DNA of 64,000 nt from Dichetophora obliterata (GCA_963920525.1 OY986436.1:79515630-79579629); one strand, 5' to 3'. Positions 47,091 through 58,600 are shown, numbered from the stretch's first letter. Notes: a model not told the origin generated them from the letters alone. Made by a program: numbers and translations.

Positions 47091-48084
47091 TGATACAAAA
47101 TAATATATAAATACATAAAAAAGTAATTTAATAGCTTATTCAGTTAAGTGTTATATAAATAAAATGGGTTGCTATTGCCCTATATTTAAATTAAATTTAA
47201 AAGTTAAAAACTATTCGTTTTTAAGTATTTTGCAAAACAATATACCTTTACCTATTCCCAAAAAAAATCGACTAGTCTTATCGTTTATAGTAAGTTTTAA
47301 ATTAGAAAAAAATTATTCAGCAGCAGCTGAGCTATGAGGCAGACTTATTATATTTATCACAAAATTTTAAAGTTCTTTGTTAAGAGGTTGCGTTAATGCA
47401 TTTTTTGATAAAAAAAGTAATACTCAAAAATGTCTCAATGTCATAATTTTTCTTAAAGTTTTTGTCGAATTTAAGGAAATGCCTCCTTTTTTATATTTTT
47501 GCAAATAAAAACATATGTTCATATAAAAATTATTTATTAAAAAAGTATTTAAACTTAAACTGAGGCTTAAAAAAGTATCCATGCATTTTTCCAAGCGGCA
47601 ACACTGCTTGAACAGATTCCTATGGTGTAATTTTTCTAAGGTAATTTCACCATGATTTTTCAGGGATGTTTTCCATTGCTTTTCCGACGTCTTTTGTGGT
47701 ATACCTTCCGTTACCCATTTTCTTGCAATAATATGCTGTTTTACAGTTATCGGACCTCAAACGTAACTGGTGAATTTCTTCAATCTACCATAAGCCAGGG
47801 TTGTTTTCCGTTGATTTTACGACATAGTATAAGTGTTTTGTGCTAGTATTGGAGCCAATTTAACGTAAAATTGAACATAATGCTATCCCTCTCCAACGGA
47901 GTTTCCCATCTCTTTATCTTTGGTTCAAACGTATCTCTAATTTTTAAATCACTTTTCGGGGTTTTTAATTTTCATTATTTTTCAAAAGAACCATTATTTT
48001 GAAGAGCGTCCTATTTTGGTGATAAAAAGTAGCCTATTTAGAAGAAAATTCATCCAGTAGTTTTCACGTGATGCGCGTTCAGAT

Positions 48085-48117
48085 AGACGAGCAGACAGGC
48101 AGACAGACAGACAGACA
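48085..48117. repeat. (CAGA)n microsatellite
   Basis: A short run of CAGACAGG/CAGACAGA units within a GTTTTCACGTGATGCGCGTT-type flank. Noncoding. Confidence 0.8.
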
Positions 48118-48627
48118 ATATTTTTAAAAATTACATTTTTGGAATCTACATCCTTCAAAATTTTCAGTGCAAAAAGAATTTCGAAAAAAATATTCAAGGT
48201 ACAGATTATTTTTTTTACAGTTTTATTATAAGTATAGATTGAAGTAAAGTGTATTTTCTAATGTGTATGTGATTTATGTGTTTTATTTATGTGTGTGAGT
48301 AATGTGGTGGTAAGGCACCAAGAATTATATATTCAAGATTCCGTCATACGCATGTCCGCTCTCTTTGTGAGCACGTGCCTGTGACGTCAGAAGTGAAAGA
48401 GAAGGGAGTGAAAAAAAAGTTGGAAAAATTTTTTAATAGGGGTATTCGATTAAAAAATCTCCTAATTTTCTTATAAAATCTTGGTTTATTTTTTTGAAAT
48501 AGTAATAAATCAAAAAACAACGCTTGACCAGAAAAAATAGAAATATTTTTCATTACTATCTTTGATAAAAAGCCCCTTCATAGAAAAATAGCTATGTTGC
48601 TCGATTTATTTTGAAACAAGTTTGACT

Positions 48628-49216
48628 CATGGTGTAAGAAAAGCAGGTGTTAGTGAGTTTTTGACAATACTATGAATTTCTTAGCTTCTGTCAAAAAATT
48701 GTGAGCGAAAGAGCGGAACTGTTGATAGTTGTCAAATTGTGTTATTTGTTAGAGTTGCTAGATGATGTACTATAGTTTTTATTGTGCGAATTAAGTATAA
48801 ATAAATATTAAATGCAATTAATTGTGCCGTGTTGTGTTGACAAAAAGTTGTTGCAGTTGTCTTCGCCGATTTGCCAAGTTGTCATTGAATGTTTTGGCCA
48901 TTTTATCAGAAACGTGCGCTGGAAGGTGCCGCCGACATGAAACTTTGGCCAGCATGCAAATTGTCTTGCATTCACATCGTTGTTTTATTTGCATAACGCA
49001 CAGCGTTTCATATATTTTTTTTTATGTTTTTCCATATCACTTTATTCTCACTTTAATCAAAAAAAATCTTATAAAATTGCAGAAAGACACGAATTTAACA
49101 AAATTTGTTTTCATTGCAATTTACCATCAGCTGTTTTTGACAAGAGCGGGGAAACATAATTTTATCATTTTGAGAGATAAGTGTCAAACTCACTAACACC
49201 TCTATTTCTTACCATG
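48628..49216. mobile_element. 589-bp MITE with near-matching 8-bp flanks
   Basis: The inverted ends CATGGTGTAAGAAAAGCAGG and (reverse complement of right) CATGGTAAGAAATAGAGG continue as GTGTTAGTGAGTTT on both sides. Flanks are GTTTGACT (48620-48627) and GTTTCACT (49217-49224). The 8-bp duplication and CATG end could indicate a P-like or hAT-like origin. The 124-codon reading inside shows no domain. Confidence 0.65.
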
Positions 49217-49224
49217 GTTTCACT

Positions 49225-49390
49225 CAAGACTCATTTATAAGGTTGTGGCACTTGAGAGCGAGATTTCAGAATGAATGAAAACAAATGAAGAAAATGAATG
49301 CTTAGAACAAAGAAAAGCACAGTGACAGTTCGAGCAAAGGCTGAAAAAGAGTACATTTCTCTCAAGTGACACAACCTTATAAATGCACCT
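49225..49390. mobile_element. 166-bp MITE with 10-bp flanking repeat
   Basis: Inverted internal ends ATTTATAAGGTTGTGGCACT and (reverse complement) ATTTATAAGGTTGTGTCACT; flanked by TGGTTTCACT on both sides (49215-49224, 49391-49400). The long duplication is compatible with a Mutator-like origin. Confidence 0.7.
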
Positions 49391-49433
49391 TGGTTTCACT
49401 GTTTCTTCCACACTTGTTTTTTAAGTCTCAATT

Positions 49434-50795
49434 TTTTTACAAACTGTTCTGTGTATTTAAAATTTTTTTGGAATTTTTTATAAATTTTCTTACAAATATA
49501 TAAGAAGAGACTTGGACCATATAAATATTTTCATATAATATAATATGTAATGTGTTAGTTTTCGGGAGCCCGGGTTCGAGACCCAACTCGGACAAAAAAC
49601 AATTTTTTGTTTTTTTTTTTAAATCTACATTTTTTACAAACTGTTCTGTGTATTTAAATATTTTTTTGGAATTTTTTTTGTAAATTTTTTTATATAAAAT
49701 AATATGAAAAGACTCCAAACCTGCAAAATGTAGGCCTCACAGAAGCATTCATCAATACAGCGAGCATGGAAGGTGTATTGACGCCAATAATAGCAGCAAT
49801 AGCATGCTTCTTTTGCGGAGCCCTCGCTTAAATGTCCACTGGGTTAGTTTCGTTTGATGTGTATGTGTTGTTTTTGTGTGGATGTATTTTCACATATGAC
49901 GTAGGCTGCGCAGTAGATTTCCTTTTCTGCGCACTTATGGCGGGATCTGTTATAACCCAGTAGGCATTGGCAGCGCTGCTAGCAGGCCTTCGTATGGATT
50001 TTAGAGTACTGCCGCACTCATATACAATAACACTTGCTTTTTTATATGAAATGGGAAAATTTTTCAGGCCTTCCGCTCTCCTTGCTCAAAAGAGACCTGC
50101 CAGAAGCACTCTTTCGAGAAGTAACGTTAGAAGGAAAAGTAATAAAAATATCATCTTCAAATAAAAATCGACTATTAATTTGAGATTTGAACCATGGACT
50201 TCTCAGTCGGCGGTCCGACATCTTACCTACTCGACTACCGTGGTTGGTAACAAACATTTGCTTATTTTGCATGAATACAAATGAAAGTAAGCTTTCGGGA
50301 GCCCGGGTTCGATTCCCAACTCGGACTAAAAAAAATTTTTTTTTGTTGTTTTTTTTAAATCTAAATTTTTTTACAAACTGTTCTGTGTATTTAAAAATTT
50401 TTTTGGAATTTTTTTATAAATTTTCTTCATACAAAAATATAAGAAAAGACTTTGAGTATTTCCATATAAATATTTTCATATAATATAATATGTTATGTGA
50501 TAGTTTTTGGGAGCCCGGGTTCGAGACCCAACTCGGACAAAAAAAAAAATTTATTGTTTTTTTTCAAATCTACATTTTTTTACAAACTGTTCTGTGTATT
50601 TAAAAATTTTTTTGGAATTTTTCTGTAAATTTTTTCATATAAAATAAAATTAAAAGAATAAGGACCTTCAAAAGGTAGGCCTTACAGAAGTACTCATTAA
50701 TGCAGTGATCATGGAAGGTGTATTGACGCCAATAATAGCAGTGCTAGCATGCCTTTTTTTGCGTAGCACTCGCTAAAATGCCCACTGGGAAATTG
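49434..50795. repeat. ~0.94-kb tandem duplication with tRNA-like B-box units
   Basis: Two blocks (49434-49850 and 50370-50795) share ACAAACTGTTCTGTGTATTT, then GGGAGCCCGGGTTCGAGACC, then GAAGGTGTATTGACGCCAAT in the same order. Each block itself holds two ~180-bp subunits. Between them, 50164-50335 carries the SINE-like pair also seen at 41705-42120. The B-box-like GGTTCGAGACC occurs at 49573, 50308 (as GGTTCGATTCC) and 50519. Confidence 0.65.
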
Positions 50796-50799
50796 TTCT

Positions 50800-52060
50800 T
50801 GGTAAGGCACCACACAGTAATACAAGTACAGCTGATCTTGCACAATTTTGTTGTTGCTTTTAACTGTAAAAAGCCATTGAGAGTGAGAGGGGATGAACAT
50901 TTTGATAGGCGTGCAAAATAGTTAATTCTTGCAAGCAGTTCACCGTGCAAAACGGTGTTACTGAGTGGTGATATTAACGATTTGGTACGTTTAAGAATCT
51001 ATAAAGTACCTTTTGAGGAAAAGTGTTTCTATTGTACTTTAACAGAACAAAGAAAAAAAAATGCAAGGAATGAGAATGTCATGTAGGTGCAAGTAAAATA
51101 CTAAGAGTGCTAAATGCTTCATATGACTATATGGCTTGTTTGCTTATTTTAATTGTTCCTCTCGGAGGATCTTTATGTTTTTGGTATCAAAATTAAGGAA
51201 AGTCAATGTAGAATACTATAAAATTACTTTTTTTTAAAAATGGTTACATAAATATAAAAAAATAAATACTTGGAAAAGTCAAAATTTTTAATAATAAATC
51301 ACAAATTTTATTTTGAACCTTTCCAATAAACATTTACCTTGGATATCGGCTTGACCTAAAGTGGAGCTCCAGTTCGTTTCTCCAATCTCCAGTGCTGGAT
51401 ATCAACTTGACCTCCACTTGAGATCCAAGCCATTCTCCAGGGAAATGTAGCTTCGATCTCCAGTTGAGATAAGGCTGGATCTCCACTTGATCTCTAAGGT
51501 CTTTCACTAACCGATTTCCAACCCAAAATGAAAAAATAAATACTTTTTTTAAAGAAAGCTTTACCAATTATTTTTTTCTTTAAATCAATGAAAATAGTTT
51601 TAAACTTAATATTACACATTTTCATAAAATTATTTAAAATAAATTATATTATTATTCAAATGCTAAATGGAAACGTTTTGGTTGCATGCATTAATTATGT
51701 TTTTTAAAAGAAGATTTGTTTATACATATTTATAAATTAATGAAAATATTTTATTTGATTTTTTCGCATATTTTAAAAATAATATAAAATAAATAATAGC
51801 ATTCCAATTCCACTCCTTCCTTCCGCTGAATGCAGCAATTGTTTATTTTCGACTTTATTCCACAAACTAAATATTTTGCACTTGATTTTTATCTCCTAAG
51901 CCATTCGAGGTCGATATTTTATTTTTGCATTGTTAAGGCCCTACCAAAAGAGTCGAAACGAGACGATAGCATTTTGACGAACGTCTGCACTCGTTACGGA
52001 TGTTTACGGATTTAACCCAAAATGAAACGATTTGCTCAACTCGTCTGAAACAGCTAATCA
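50800..52060. other. AT-rich interval with short local repeats
   Basis: No gene recognised. At 51345-51505 short motifs (GGATATC, CTTGACCT, ATCTCCA(G/C)TTGA) recur irregularly, perhaps a decayed tandem array. Confidence 0.4.
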
Positions 52061-52061
52061 G

Positions 52062-52329
52062 TAGGCATAGATGGGCACTTTGCAGTACCAGTAAAATTGC
52101 AGTAAAAATAAATTTTTACTGATAATGAAATTCAATTTGCATTACCAGTAAAATTTTACTGATTACTGAAAAAAATTGCAGTAAAAATAAATTTTTACTG
52201 ATTACTGGGAAAAAATTGCAGTACAAATAAATTTTTACTGATAATGAAATTCAATTTGCATTACCAGTAAATTTTTACTGATTACTGAAAAGAATTGCAG
52301 TAAAAATAAATTTTTACTGATATTGAAAT
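52062..52329. repeat. Left end of a hAT-like element with TTTTTACTG array
   Basis: A TAGGCATAGATGGGCACTTT start resembles hAT ends (compare TAGGCTTGGGCA at 5032). It is followed by about 120-bp repeats of AAATTTTTACTGATTACTG and inverse pieces. The array stops abruptly at the LTR boundary, so the LTR retrotransposon probably inserted into it; the other half would be outside the window. Confidence 0.5.
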
Positions 52330-53009
52330 TGTGAAGGCTAAAATGGCTACTGCATTTTAACCACACATTGGCAGCAACATCACATCAACAACAGAGACGA
52401 CCATACCACGAAGCAGCATATCAGCATTCATCGTGAGTCACCCTTGTTTTATTTTGGATTTTGTATTTTACTTCTAAATAACTTTGTTTAAATACTGTAA
52501 TGAATTCAGTCAACAACATTTTTTGTTTCATACAAAATATTTAAAATATGATAATATATAAATGTATATTATATAAAGTAAATGATAGTATTTAAATTCA
52601 TTATTATTTTAATATATTGAAATGTTTATCACCTTTTCATTTATTGTTACTACAAATGAAGTGTATTATTAATTAGTATGTAATTAACGATTGGAATATG
52701 TTTACAATAAGAATTGTATTGTATAAAGCTAGTTCGTATTAACTCTGCTGCCGCTTATAAAATTAGAAATTAAGTAGATGAAAGAAGAGACAACGCCATC
52801 TAACAGGAAACCAGCACACCAGTGGCTAGTGTAAGGCACCCATGGCACAAACCACGAAAGCACACGGTCAGCTGTGACAAACATAGAACTAAAAGCACAC
52901 GGTCAGCTGTTACAAACATAGTAAACGAAAAGCACCAGATCAGCTGTAGTGCCAGCCAATCAGAAAGCGAGAAGAGAGCTTGCATTTAGGCAAAGCTCTG
53001 CGACTGTCC

Positions 53010-53017
53010 TATATAAG
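53010..53017 (+). promoter_or_regulatory. LTR TATA box
   Basis: TATATAAG lies about 30 bases before a likely start near 53040. The copy in the second LTR is at 62160-62167. Confidence 0.65.
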
Positions 53018-53161
53018 GCGAGACATAGTTAGATTTAATTGAGTTCTGTTCGAGCCACGGCCTGGGTAAGTCATCTAGTAGGAATAGTAGTAGAAGTAGT
53101 GCACACGTAGACCGACCTGGAGTTTTACTACAGATCGGTAGTGCAAGCTTAATAGGCTGAA

Positions 53162-53720
53162 GCGACGCAAGTGAGCCGACCCGAAGTTTTACTACAGGTC
53201 GGTGGCGTAACTCAGCAGTTAGACGAGGCCAGCGTAGTTAGGTGAGCGACGCAAGTGGGCCGACCCGAAGTTTTACTACAGGTCGGTGGCGTAACTCAGC
53301 AGTTAGACGAGGCCAGCGTAGTGAGGTGAGCGACGCAAGTGGGCCGACCCGAAGTTTTACTACAGGTCGGTGGCGTAACTCAGCCGTTAGACGAGGCCAG
53401 CGCAGTTAGGTGAGCGACGCAAGTGGGCCGACCCGAAGTTTTACTACAGGTCGGTGGCGTAACTCAGCAGTTAGACGAGGCCAGCGTAGTGAGGTGAGCG
53501 ACGCAAGTGGGCCGACCCGAAGTTTTACTACAGGTCGGTGGCGTAACTCAGCCGTTAGACGAGGCCAGCGCAGTTAGGTGAGCGACGCAAGTGGGCCGAC
53601 CCGAAGTTTTACTACAGGTCGGTGGCGTAACTCAGCAGTTAGACGAGGCCAGCGTAGTTAGGTGAGCGACGCAAGTGGGCCGACCCGAAGTTTTACTACA
53701 GGTCGGTGGCGTAACTCAGT
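53162..53720. repeat. 84-bp tandem repeat in the LTR
   Basis: Seven units start GCGACGCAAGTG(G/A)GCCGACC, contain GAAGTTTTACTACAGGTCGG (itself a small stem flanking a TTTTACTA loop) and end GACGAGGCCAGCG. Variants alternate (CAG/GTAGTGAG then CCG/GCAGTTAG), giving a 168-bp higher-order period in the middle. The second LTR has the same order (62312-62870). Confidence 0.92.
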
Positions 53721-54016
53721 AGACTAGCGAAGATCACAGAGCGTGTTGGAAGGCCAGTTCGTGCTAGACCGACGAGAGTGCTGAAGAGCGAGTGCCAAGC
53801 AACGAGGCGAACGCGCATGAGAGTCACTCTCTTAGAATGGAGACGGCGGCAGTCGAGTTTTTATTTATTTAATAAAAGAGTTGAAGCGAGTATAAGTTGG
53901 TCTCATTTCTTTCAACGTGAATTCACCACGAAGTCCGAGAAAAAAATAAATTTTTGGCAACGAACCCTGGAGCCGGCGAGATATACCTCGGCTAGAGAAG
54001 AAAAGGTTCGTTACAA

Positions 54017-54034
54017 TGGCGCCCGAGCAGGGAC
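54017..54034 (+). promoter_or_regulatory. Primer-binding site, tRNA-Lys type
   Basis: TGGCGCCCGAGCAGGGAC lies one base after the LTR end. It closely resembles the tRNA-Lys primer site class (TGGCGCCCGA...). The same site recurs at 63167-63184. Confidence 0.85.
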
Positions 54035-54576
54035 CAAGTGCGTGAATTAACGAGAGTCGGAAAAAAAAAGCCGAGGAAAAAAAGACAGAACTCCAAAACT
54101 TAGTGCGTGATTAAAAAAAAAAAAAAAGAAACCGGAAAAGAGGCACAGAACTCAAAAACCGAGTGTGTGAATAAAAAGAAAGAAAATTCGAGTACAGCAA
54201 GAAAAGAATATGTACAAAGAATTTGTAATAAATAACGAATAAACGCGAACAATAGTCGACAGTGCATAAAAAAAAAAAAAAAATAATAAACAGTGAACAA
54301 AATTAAAAAAAAAAACATTAATAAACAGTGCTTTTAATTAAAAAAATAATAAATAAATAAAGAATAGAACGATATGATAACGAAATGTAAACATTCGGAA
54401 AATAAACATTCGGAATATATAGTGAAAAAAAAATGAAAAGCGAATAATAAGTTATACCAAAAATAGTGAACGATAAGGAATATTTTGATGGTTCCTAGAC
54501 GATAAAAATAAAAGTTTTTTTTTAAGAAAAGAAAAAAAGAACCTTGAATAGTGAACAGCCCAATTATAAAAAAAAA

Positions 54577-55662
54577 ATGAGTAAGCCACTTAGTGTCACG
54601 TGGGCATACTCCCTTAAACGGGAAGAACTCGATAAGTACGCCGCGGAATTCGATCTTGACAAAGCCGGTACCGTTGAAGAAATGCGCAAACGATTCGCAG
54701 CATTTGTCGGCGACAAAACGCATGCGCAGGAGACGACCCAGCGCCTAGTGGAGCTACAAAGCAAGCACCGTCGAGACGTATCGCCTACCCCACCACAACC
54801 GACCACGCTAGAGATCCCGCCACCGAGCGACTTTCAGAGCCACAGCGCAGAATGGACATTTCCATCAAGGCAAGTGACTACGCCACAGGTTGTTGTAATC
54901 GAGCAGGTAAGAAAATGGTCGATTAAGTATGACGGGGGTAAGGATCCGCTATCATTCGTCGAAAGACTAGAAGAATTGGCCGAAGTCTACAGTGTCGACA
55001 GAAATCTCTTGCCTCGAACAATGCCAGAGCTACTAAAAGATCGGGCAATCATCTGGTATCGCAACAATAATCAGCACTGGGTTACGTGGGATTCATTTAA
55101 ATTTGACTTTTTAAAATTTTTCTTGCCAGCTCGATATTTCGAAGAAGTCGACGACGAGATTCGACGTAGACACCAACAGCCCAAAGAGAAAATAAAGGAT
55201 TACGTGCTCACAATGCAAAATATGATGCGACACGTCAGCTATACAGAAGATCAAAAATTGGATAGGATTTTTCGGAATCTACAGACGGACTACCAGTGGT
55301 ATATCCGGCGCAAGGACTTCTCCTCTCTAGCGGATTTAATAGAGCTGGCCGAAGACCTTGAAAATATTAAAGTACAAGAGACTACCCGGAACCCCGCAGT
55401 GCGACCACCTCCCGAACAGCATCGTATGGTGTCTGAAGATCAACCGACCCATGTTAACATTAAGACCACGTGCAGCAACTGTGGAGAAGAAGGCCACATC
55501 GCTAGAACATGCCGCCGAGGATCAGCCACCTTTTGCCGAAGGTGTGGACGCCGTGGTGTGCGCGCCAGCACATGTTGTCCATTTCAGCCGGAAAACGGTC
55601 CCAGGTTCCGTCCGAGTCGAGGGGCGGCGGCACCTTCAGCAGAGGCCCCTCATCAACAGTAA
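54577..55662 (+). CDS. gag: Gag polyprotein (361 aa)
   Basis: The start ATG at 54577 follows a purine-rich leader of about 540 nt. An upstream reading from 54544 has no ATG, so 54577 is preferred. Residues ~1-45 form a short helix pair (REELDKYAAEFDLDKAGTVE) resembling a SAP-like N-terminus. Residues ~100-280 match a retrotransposon Gag capsid region (WSIKYDGGKDPLSFVERLEE, IWYRNNNQHWVTWDSFKFDF, RRRHQQPKEKIKDY). The C-terminus has one proper zinc knuckle (CSNCGEEGHIARTC, Cys299/Cys302/His307/Cys312) and a second, CRRCGRRGVRASTC, in which the His is replaced. It packages the RNA into particles. The gene overlaps pol in the -1 frame by at least 154 nt. The ATGAGTAAG at its start also looks like a splice donor. 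Confidence 0.93.
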   Translation: MSKPLSVTWAYSLKREELDKYAAEFDLDKAGTVEEMRKRFAAFVGDKTHAQETTQRLVELQSKHRRDVSPTPPQPTTLEIPPPSDFQSHSAEWTFPSRQVTTPQVVVIEQVRKWSIKYDGGKDPLSFVERLEELAEVYSVDRNLLPRTMPELLKDRAIIWYRNNNQHWVTWDSFKFDFLKFFLPARYFEEVDDEIRRRHQQPKEKIKDYVLTMQNMMRHVSYTEDQKLDRIFRNLQTDYQWYIRRKDFSSLADLIELAEDLENIKVQETTRNPAVRPPPEQHRMVSEDQPTHVNIKTTCSNCGEEGHIARTCRRGSATFCRRCGRRGVRASTCCPFQPENGPRFRPSRGAAAPSAEAPHQQ

Positions 55663-58600
55663 ATCACCTTAATATCAACAATCACCACTTGTTTGCTAAC
55701 CTTGTAGTGGGCAACATAAAAACAACAGCGACTATCGACACGGGAGCCACTAAAAGTTTCATTAGTCAGGCATTCGCTCACCAATTAGGGCAGCAGTGTC
55801 ACAAATTAAATATAGATGCAGACGTCACTCTGGCCGACGGGTCGGTGAGACCTCTTAAGCATGCGGTGGAAACAAGGATACGCCTAGGTAACATAAATCG
55901 CAACTTTGACTTCCTTGTCATGCCAGATGCGACTGAAGATGTTCTTTTGGGATTGGATTTCTGCATTCAAACCGGAGTTAAGTTTAGCTGTGGTGGAGAG
56001 ACAATCCAGTTCGGACCAGAAGTAACCCCGCTTCATAGTAATGAAAATTTGAAGGGGTCTGTGAAGAAAATTGTAACAAAAGATTTCAGAAGGGAACGTG
56101 CCTGCGCAGCAGCATCTGCGTTACCAACTGCCGTAGCAGCAGCATCTGCGTTACCAACTGCCGAAGCAGCAGCATCTGCGTTACCAACTGCCGTAGCAGC
56201 AGCATCTGCGTTACCAACTGCCGAAGCAGCAGCATCTGCATTACCAACTGCCGAAGCAGCAGCATCTGCGTTACCAACTGCCGAAGCAGCAGCATCTGCC
56301 TTACCAACTGCCGAAGCAGCAGCATCTGCGTTACCAACTGCCGTAGCAGCAGCATCTGCGTTACCAACTGTCGAAGCAGCAGCATCTGCCTTACCAACTG
56401 CCGAAGCAGCAGCATCTGCATTATCAACTGCCGCAATGAAGAAACGAACAAGAAGAAAACGAAAGCACCACCGCCGTCGAAAACCATATAACCGGTGCAT
56501 GCATATCAAGAATTTGGTCGCAGCAGTAGAAGTCCCCAATGGGATAAGGCCACCAGAAATTGAAAACAAGCAGAAGAGCGACGAGAACGAGCCATTAGCT
56601 GACCGCTGTCCTATAGCTAAGAGTGAAGTAGACGCGGCGACTTTGAAACGACAAGCCGTCGAAGCAAGAATAATAAAAGATTTTTTAGATTACGAACTTA
56701 GGCAATTTGAAGGCATTCACGGAGTTACGAGCATCACGGAACATAAAATCGTGATGACCGATGATCGGCCTATTAAGCAGAGGTACTTCCCACGAAATCC
56801 AGCGATGCAGAGTATCATCGATGAAGAGGTCAACAAGCTATTGTCAAAAGGATGCATCGAGCCGTCGCACAGTCCATATAGCGCACCAATTGTGATTGTT
56901 CGCAAGAAGACTGGAGCCTGGCGACTCTGCATTGACTACCGGCAGCTTAACAGCAAATCAGTACCCGATGCATATCCACTTCCACGCATTACGCATATTC
57001 TGGACCGGCTGCGTAACGCCAAATACGTAAGCAGTCTGGATCTGAAGGATGGTTACTGGCAGATCCCGATGGCGGCTGAAAGTAAAAAGTACACCGCATT
57101 CACCGTACCTGGTCGTGGCCTGTATCAATGGCGCGTCATGCCATTTGGCCTTCACTCCGCACCAGCAACATTCCAGAGAGTCCTCGATAGAGTCATAGGT
57201 CCAGAGCTGGAACCCTTCGCGTTCGCCTACCTAGATGACATCGTGGTGACGGGAGCAACGTTGGATGAGCACCTGCAGAACCTGCGAGAAGTGTTCCGAC
57301 GCCTACGGAAAGCTAACCTAAAAATTAATGCTGAGAAATGTGAGTTCATGAAAACAAAGATCAAATATTTGGGTCATGTGGTCAGCGGTGATGGTATTCA
57401 TACTGACCCCGACAAGGTTGCAGCTATTAGAGACTTGGAACCCCCCCAGAACGTGCGAGGAGTGCGACGATATCTAGGAATCGCGTCGTGGTATCGGCGA
57501 TTCATTCCAGACTTTGCGACCATAGCACAGCCTTTGACAGCTTTGCTCAAGAAGGGAAAGCACTGGAAGTGGGCAGAAGCCCAACAGAAAGCGTTCGAGG
57601 ATTTGAAGACGAAGCTCACCGAGGCTCCGGTATTGGCATGCCCAGACTTTAGCCAAACGTTCACACTACAAACTGACGCCAGCGAGAGCGGTCTGGGTGC
57701 AGTATTGACGCAGGAAATCGACGGGTCAGAACGAGTAATAGCCTATGCTAGCAGGCACTTGAATAAAGCAGAGAAGAATTATTCGCCCACCGAAAAGGAG
57801 TGTTTGGCGATCATATGGGGTATTCGTAAGATGCGGCCATATCTGGAAGGATACAAGTTTATAGTTATCACCGACCACTTGTCTCTAAAGTGGTTAAACT
57901 CTATTGAGAGCCCCTCAGGTCGAATCGCCAGATGGGCACTCGAGTTGCAGCAGTTTAACTTTACGGTTCAGTATCGCAGAGGGAAGCAGAACATCGTGGC
58001 TGATGCCCTCTCTCGACAACCAGTTGAACTACAGCGGATAACCGTGAACGATGCCAAACAGCCAACATGCCCGTGGCTCAACAAGAAGCGTGCCGAAGTA
58101 ATAAAATTCCCCAGTAAATATTCTGATTACGTTAATATAGAAGGTCAACTATACCGACATATCCCACGAGGTGCAAGTGATGACGATTGCGTGCCGTGGA
58201 AGCTGTGTGTTGCCACGTCACAACGAGAACGGGTTCTAAAAGAGAATCATGACAGTCCGTGTGCCGGCCACTTAGGCATCCGGAAGACGATCGCAAGAGT
58301 GGCAAACCGGTATTACTGGCCGGGTATGTTTCGGGACATAAGTCGCTATGTTCGAAGTTGCGACTCATGTCAACGTTATAAGGCTAGCCAGCAAGCTCCA
58401 GCTGGAGAGATGCTCATCAAGATACCTGACGAACCGTGGTCAACAGTGTGCGCAGATTTTGTAGGGCCATTGCCACGATCAAAACACGGCAACACGATGT
58501 TACTAGTTTTCTTCGATCGGTTTTCAAAGTGGACCGAATTGGTTCCGCTCCGAAAAGCAACAGCAGACGGTTTACTCAAGGCTTTTCGTGAACGAATCAT

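Larger units (their letters stand above)
44639..47606. mobile_element. Second-level hAT-like element
   Basis: Inverted ends CAGTGTTGCCGC; subterminal AAAAAAGTATCCA motifs occur near both ends. The adjacent octamers (CCTCAGAT and CTTGAACA) do not match, so the target duplication is lost or the boundary is off. It contains the third-level element. Confidence 0.6.
44526..47923. mobile_element. Outer element of a four-level nest (6-bp TSD)
   Basis: The inverted ends CCAGAGATAAAGAGATAGGA and (reverse complement of right) CCAAAGATAAAGAGATGGGA are flanked by TTCAAA on both sides (44520-44525, 47924-47929). Without the inner insertion the element would be about 430 bp. The superfamily is not assigned; a 6-bp duplication is unusual. 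Confidence 0.75.
52330..54015 (+). repeat. First LTR (1,686 bp)
   Basis: TG...CA boundaries (TGTGAAGGC ... GTTCGTTACA). U3 holds three CAGCTG boxes at about 52870-52945 and a TATA box at 53010. R contains seven 84-bp repeats (53162-53720), and AATAAA lies at 53871-53876. A G|GTAAGT splice-donor-like site lies at 53065/53066, just after the expected start of transcription. Identical in layout to the LTR at 61480-63165. Confidence 0.93.

Noticed and set aside
48822..49196. 124-codon + ORF inside a MITE
   Set aside because: No recognisable domain, AT-driven composition, and it ends in the element's terminal repeat.
50164..50265. Genuine tRNA gene on the minus strand
   Set aside because: Box-like motifs are present, but the anticodon arm does not form a 5-bp stem with a 7-nt loop and the acceptor arm does not pair.
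52800..54050. Short ORFs inside the LTR
   Set aside because: Duplicated in the second LTR simply because LTRs are identical; no domain and they conflict with LTR promoter and repeat structure.
56033..56569. Long minus-strand ORFs over the pol minisatellite
   Set aside because: They exist only because the 30-bp unit is open in several frames; pol motifs lie on the + strand.
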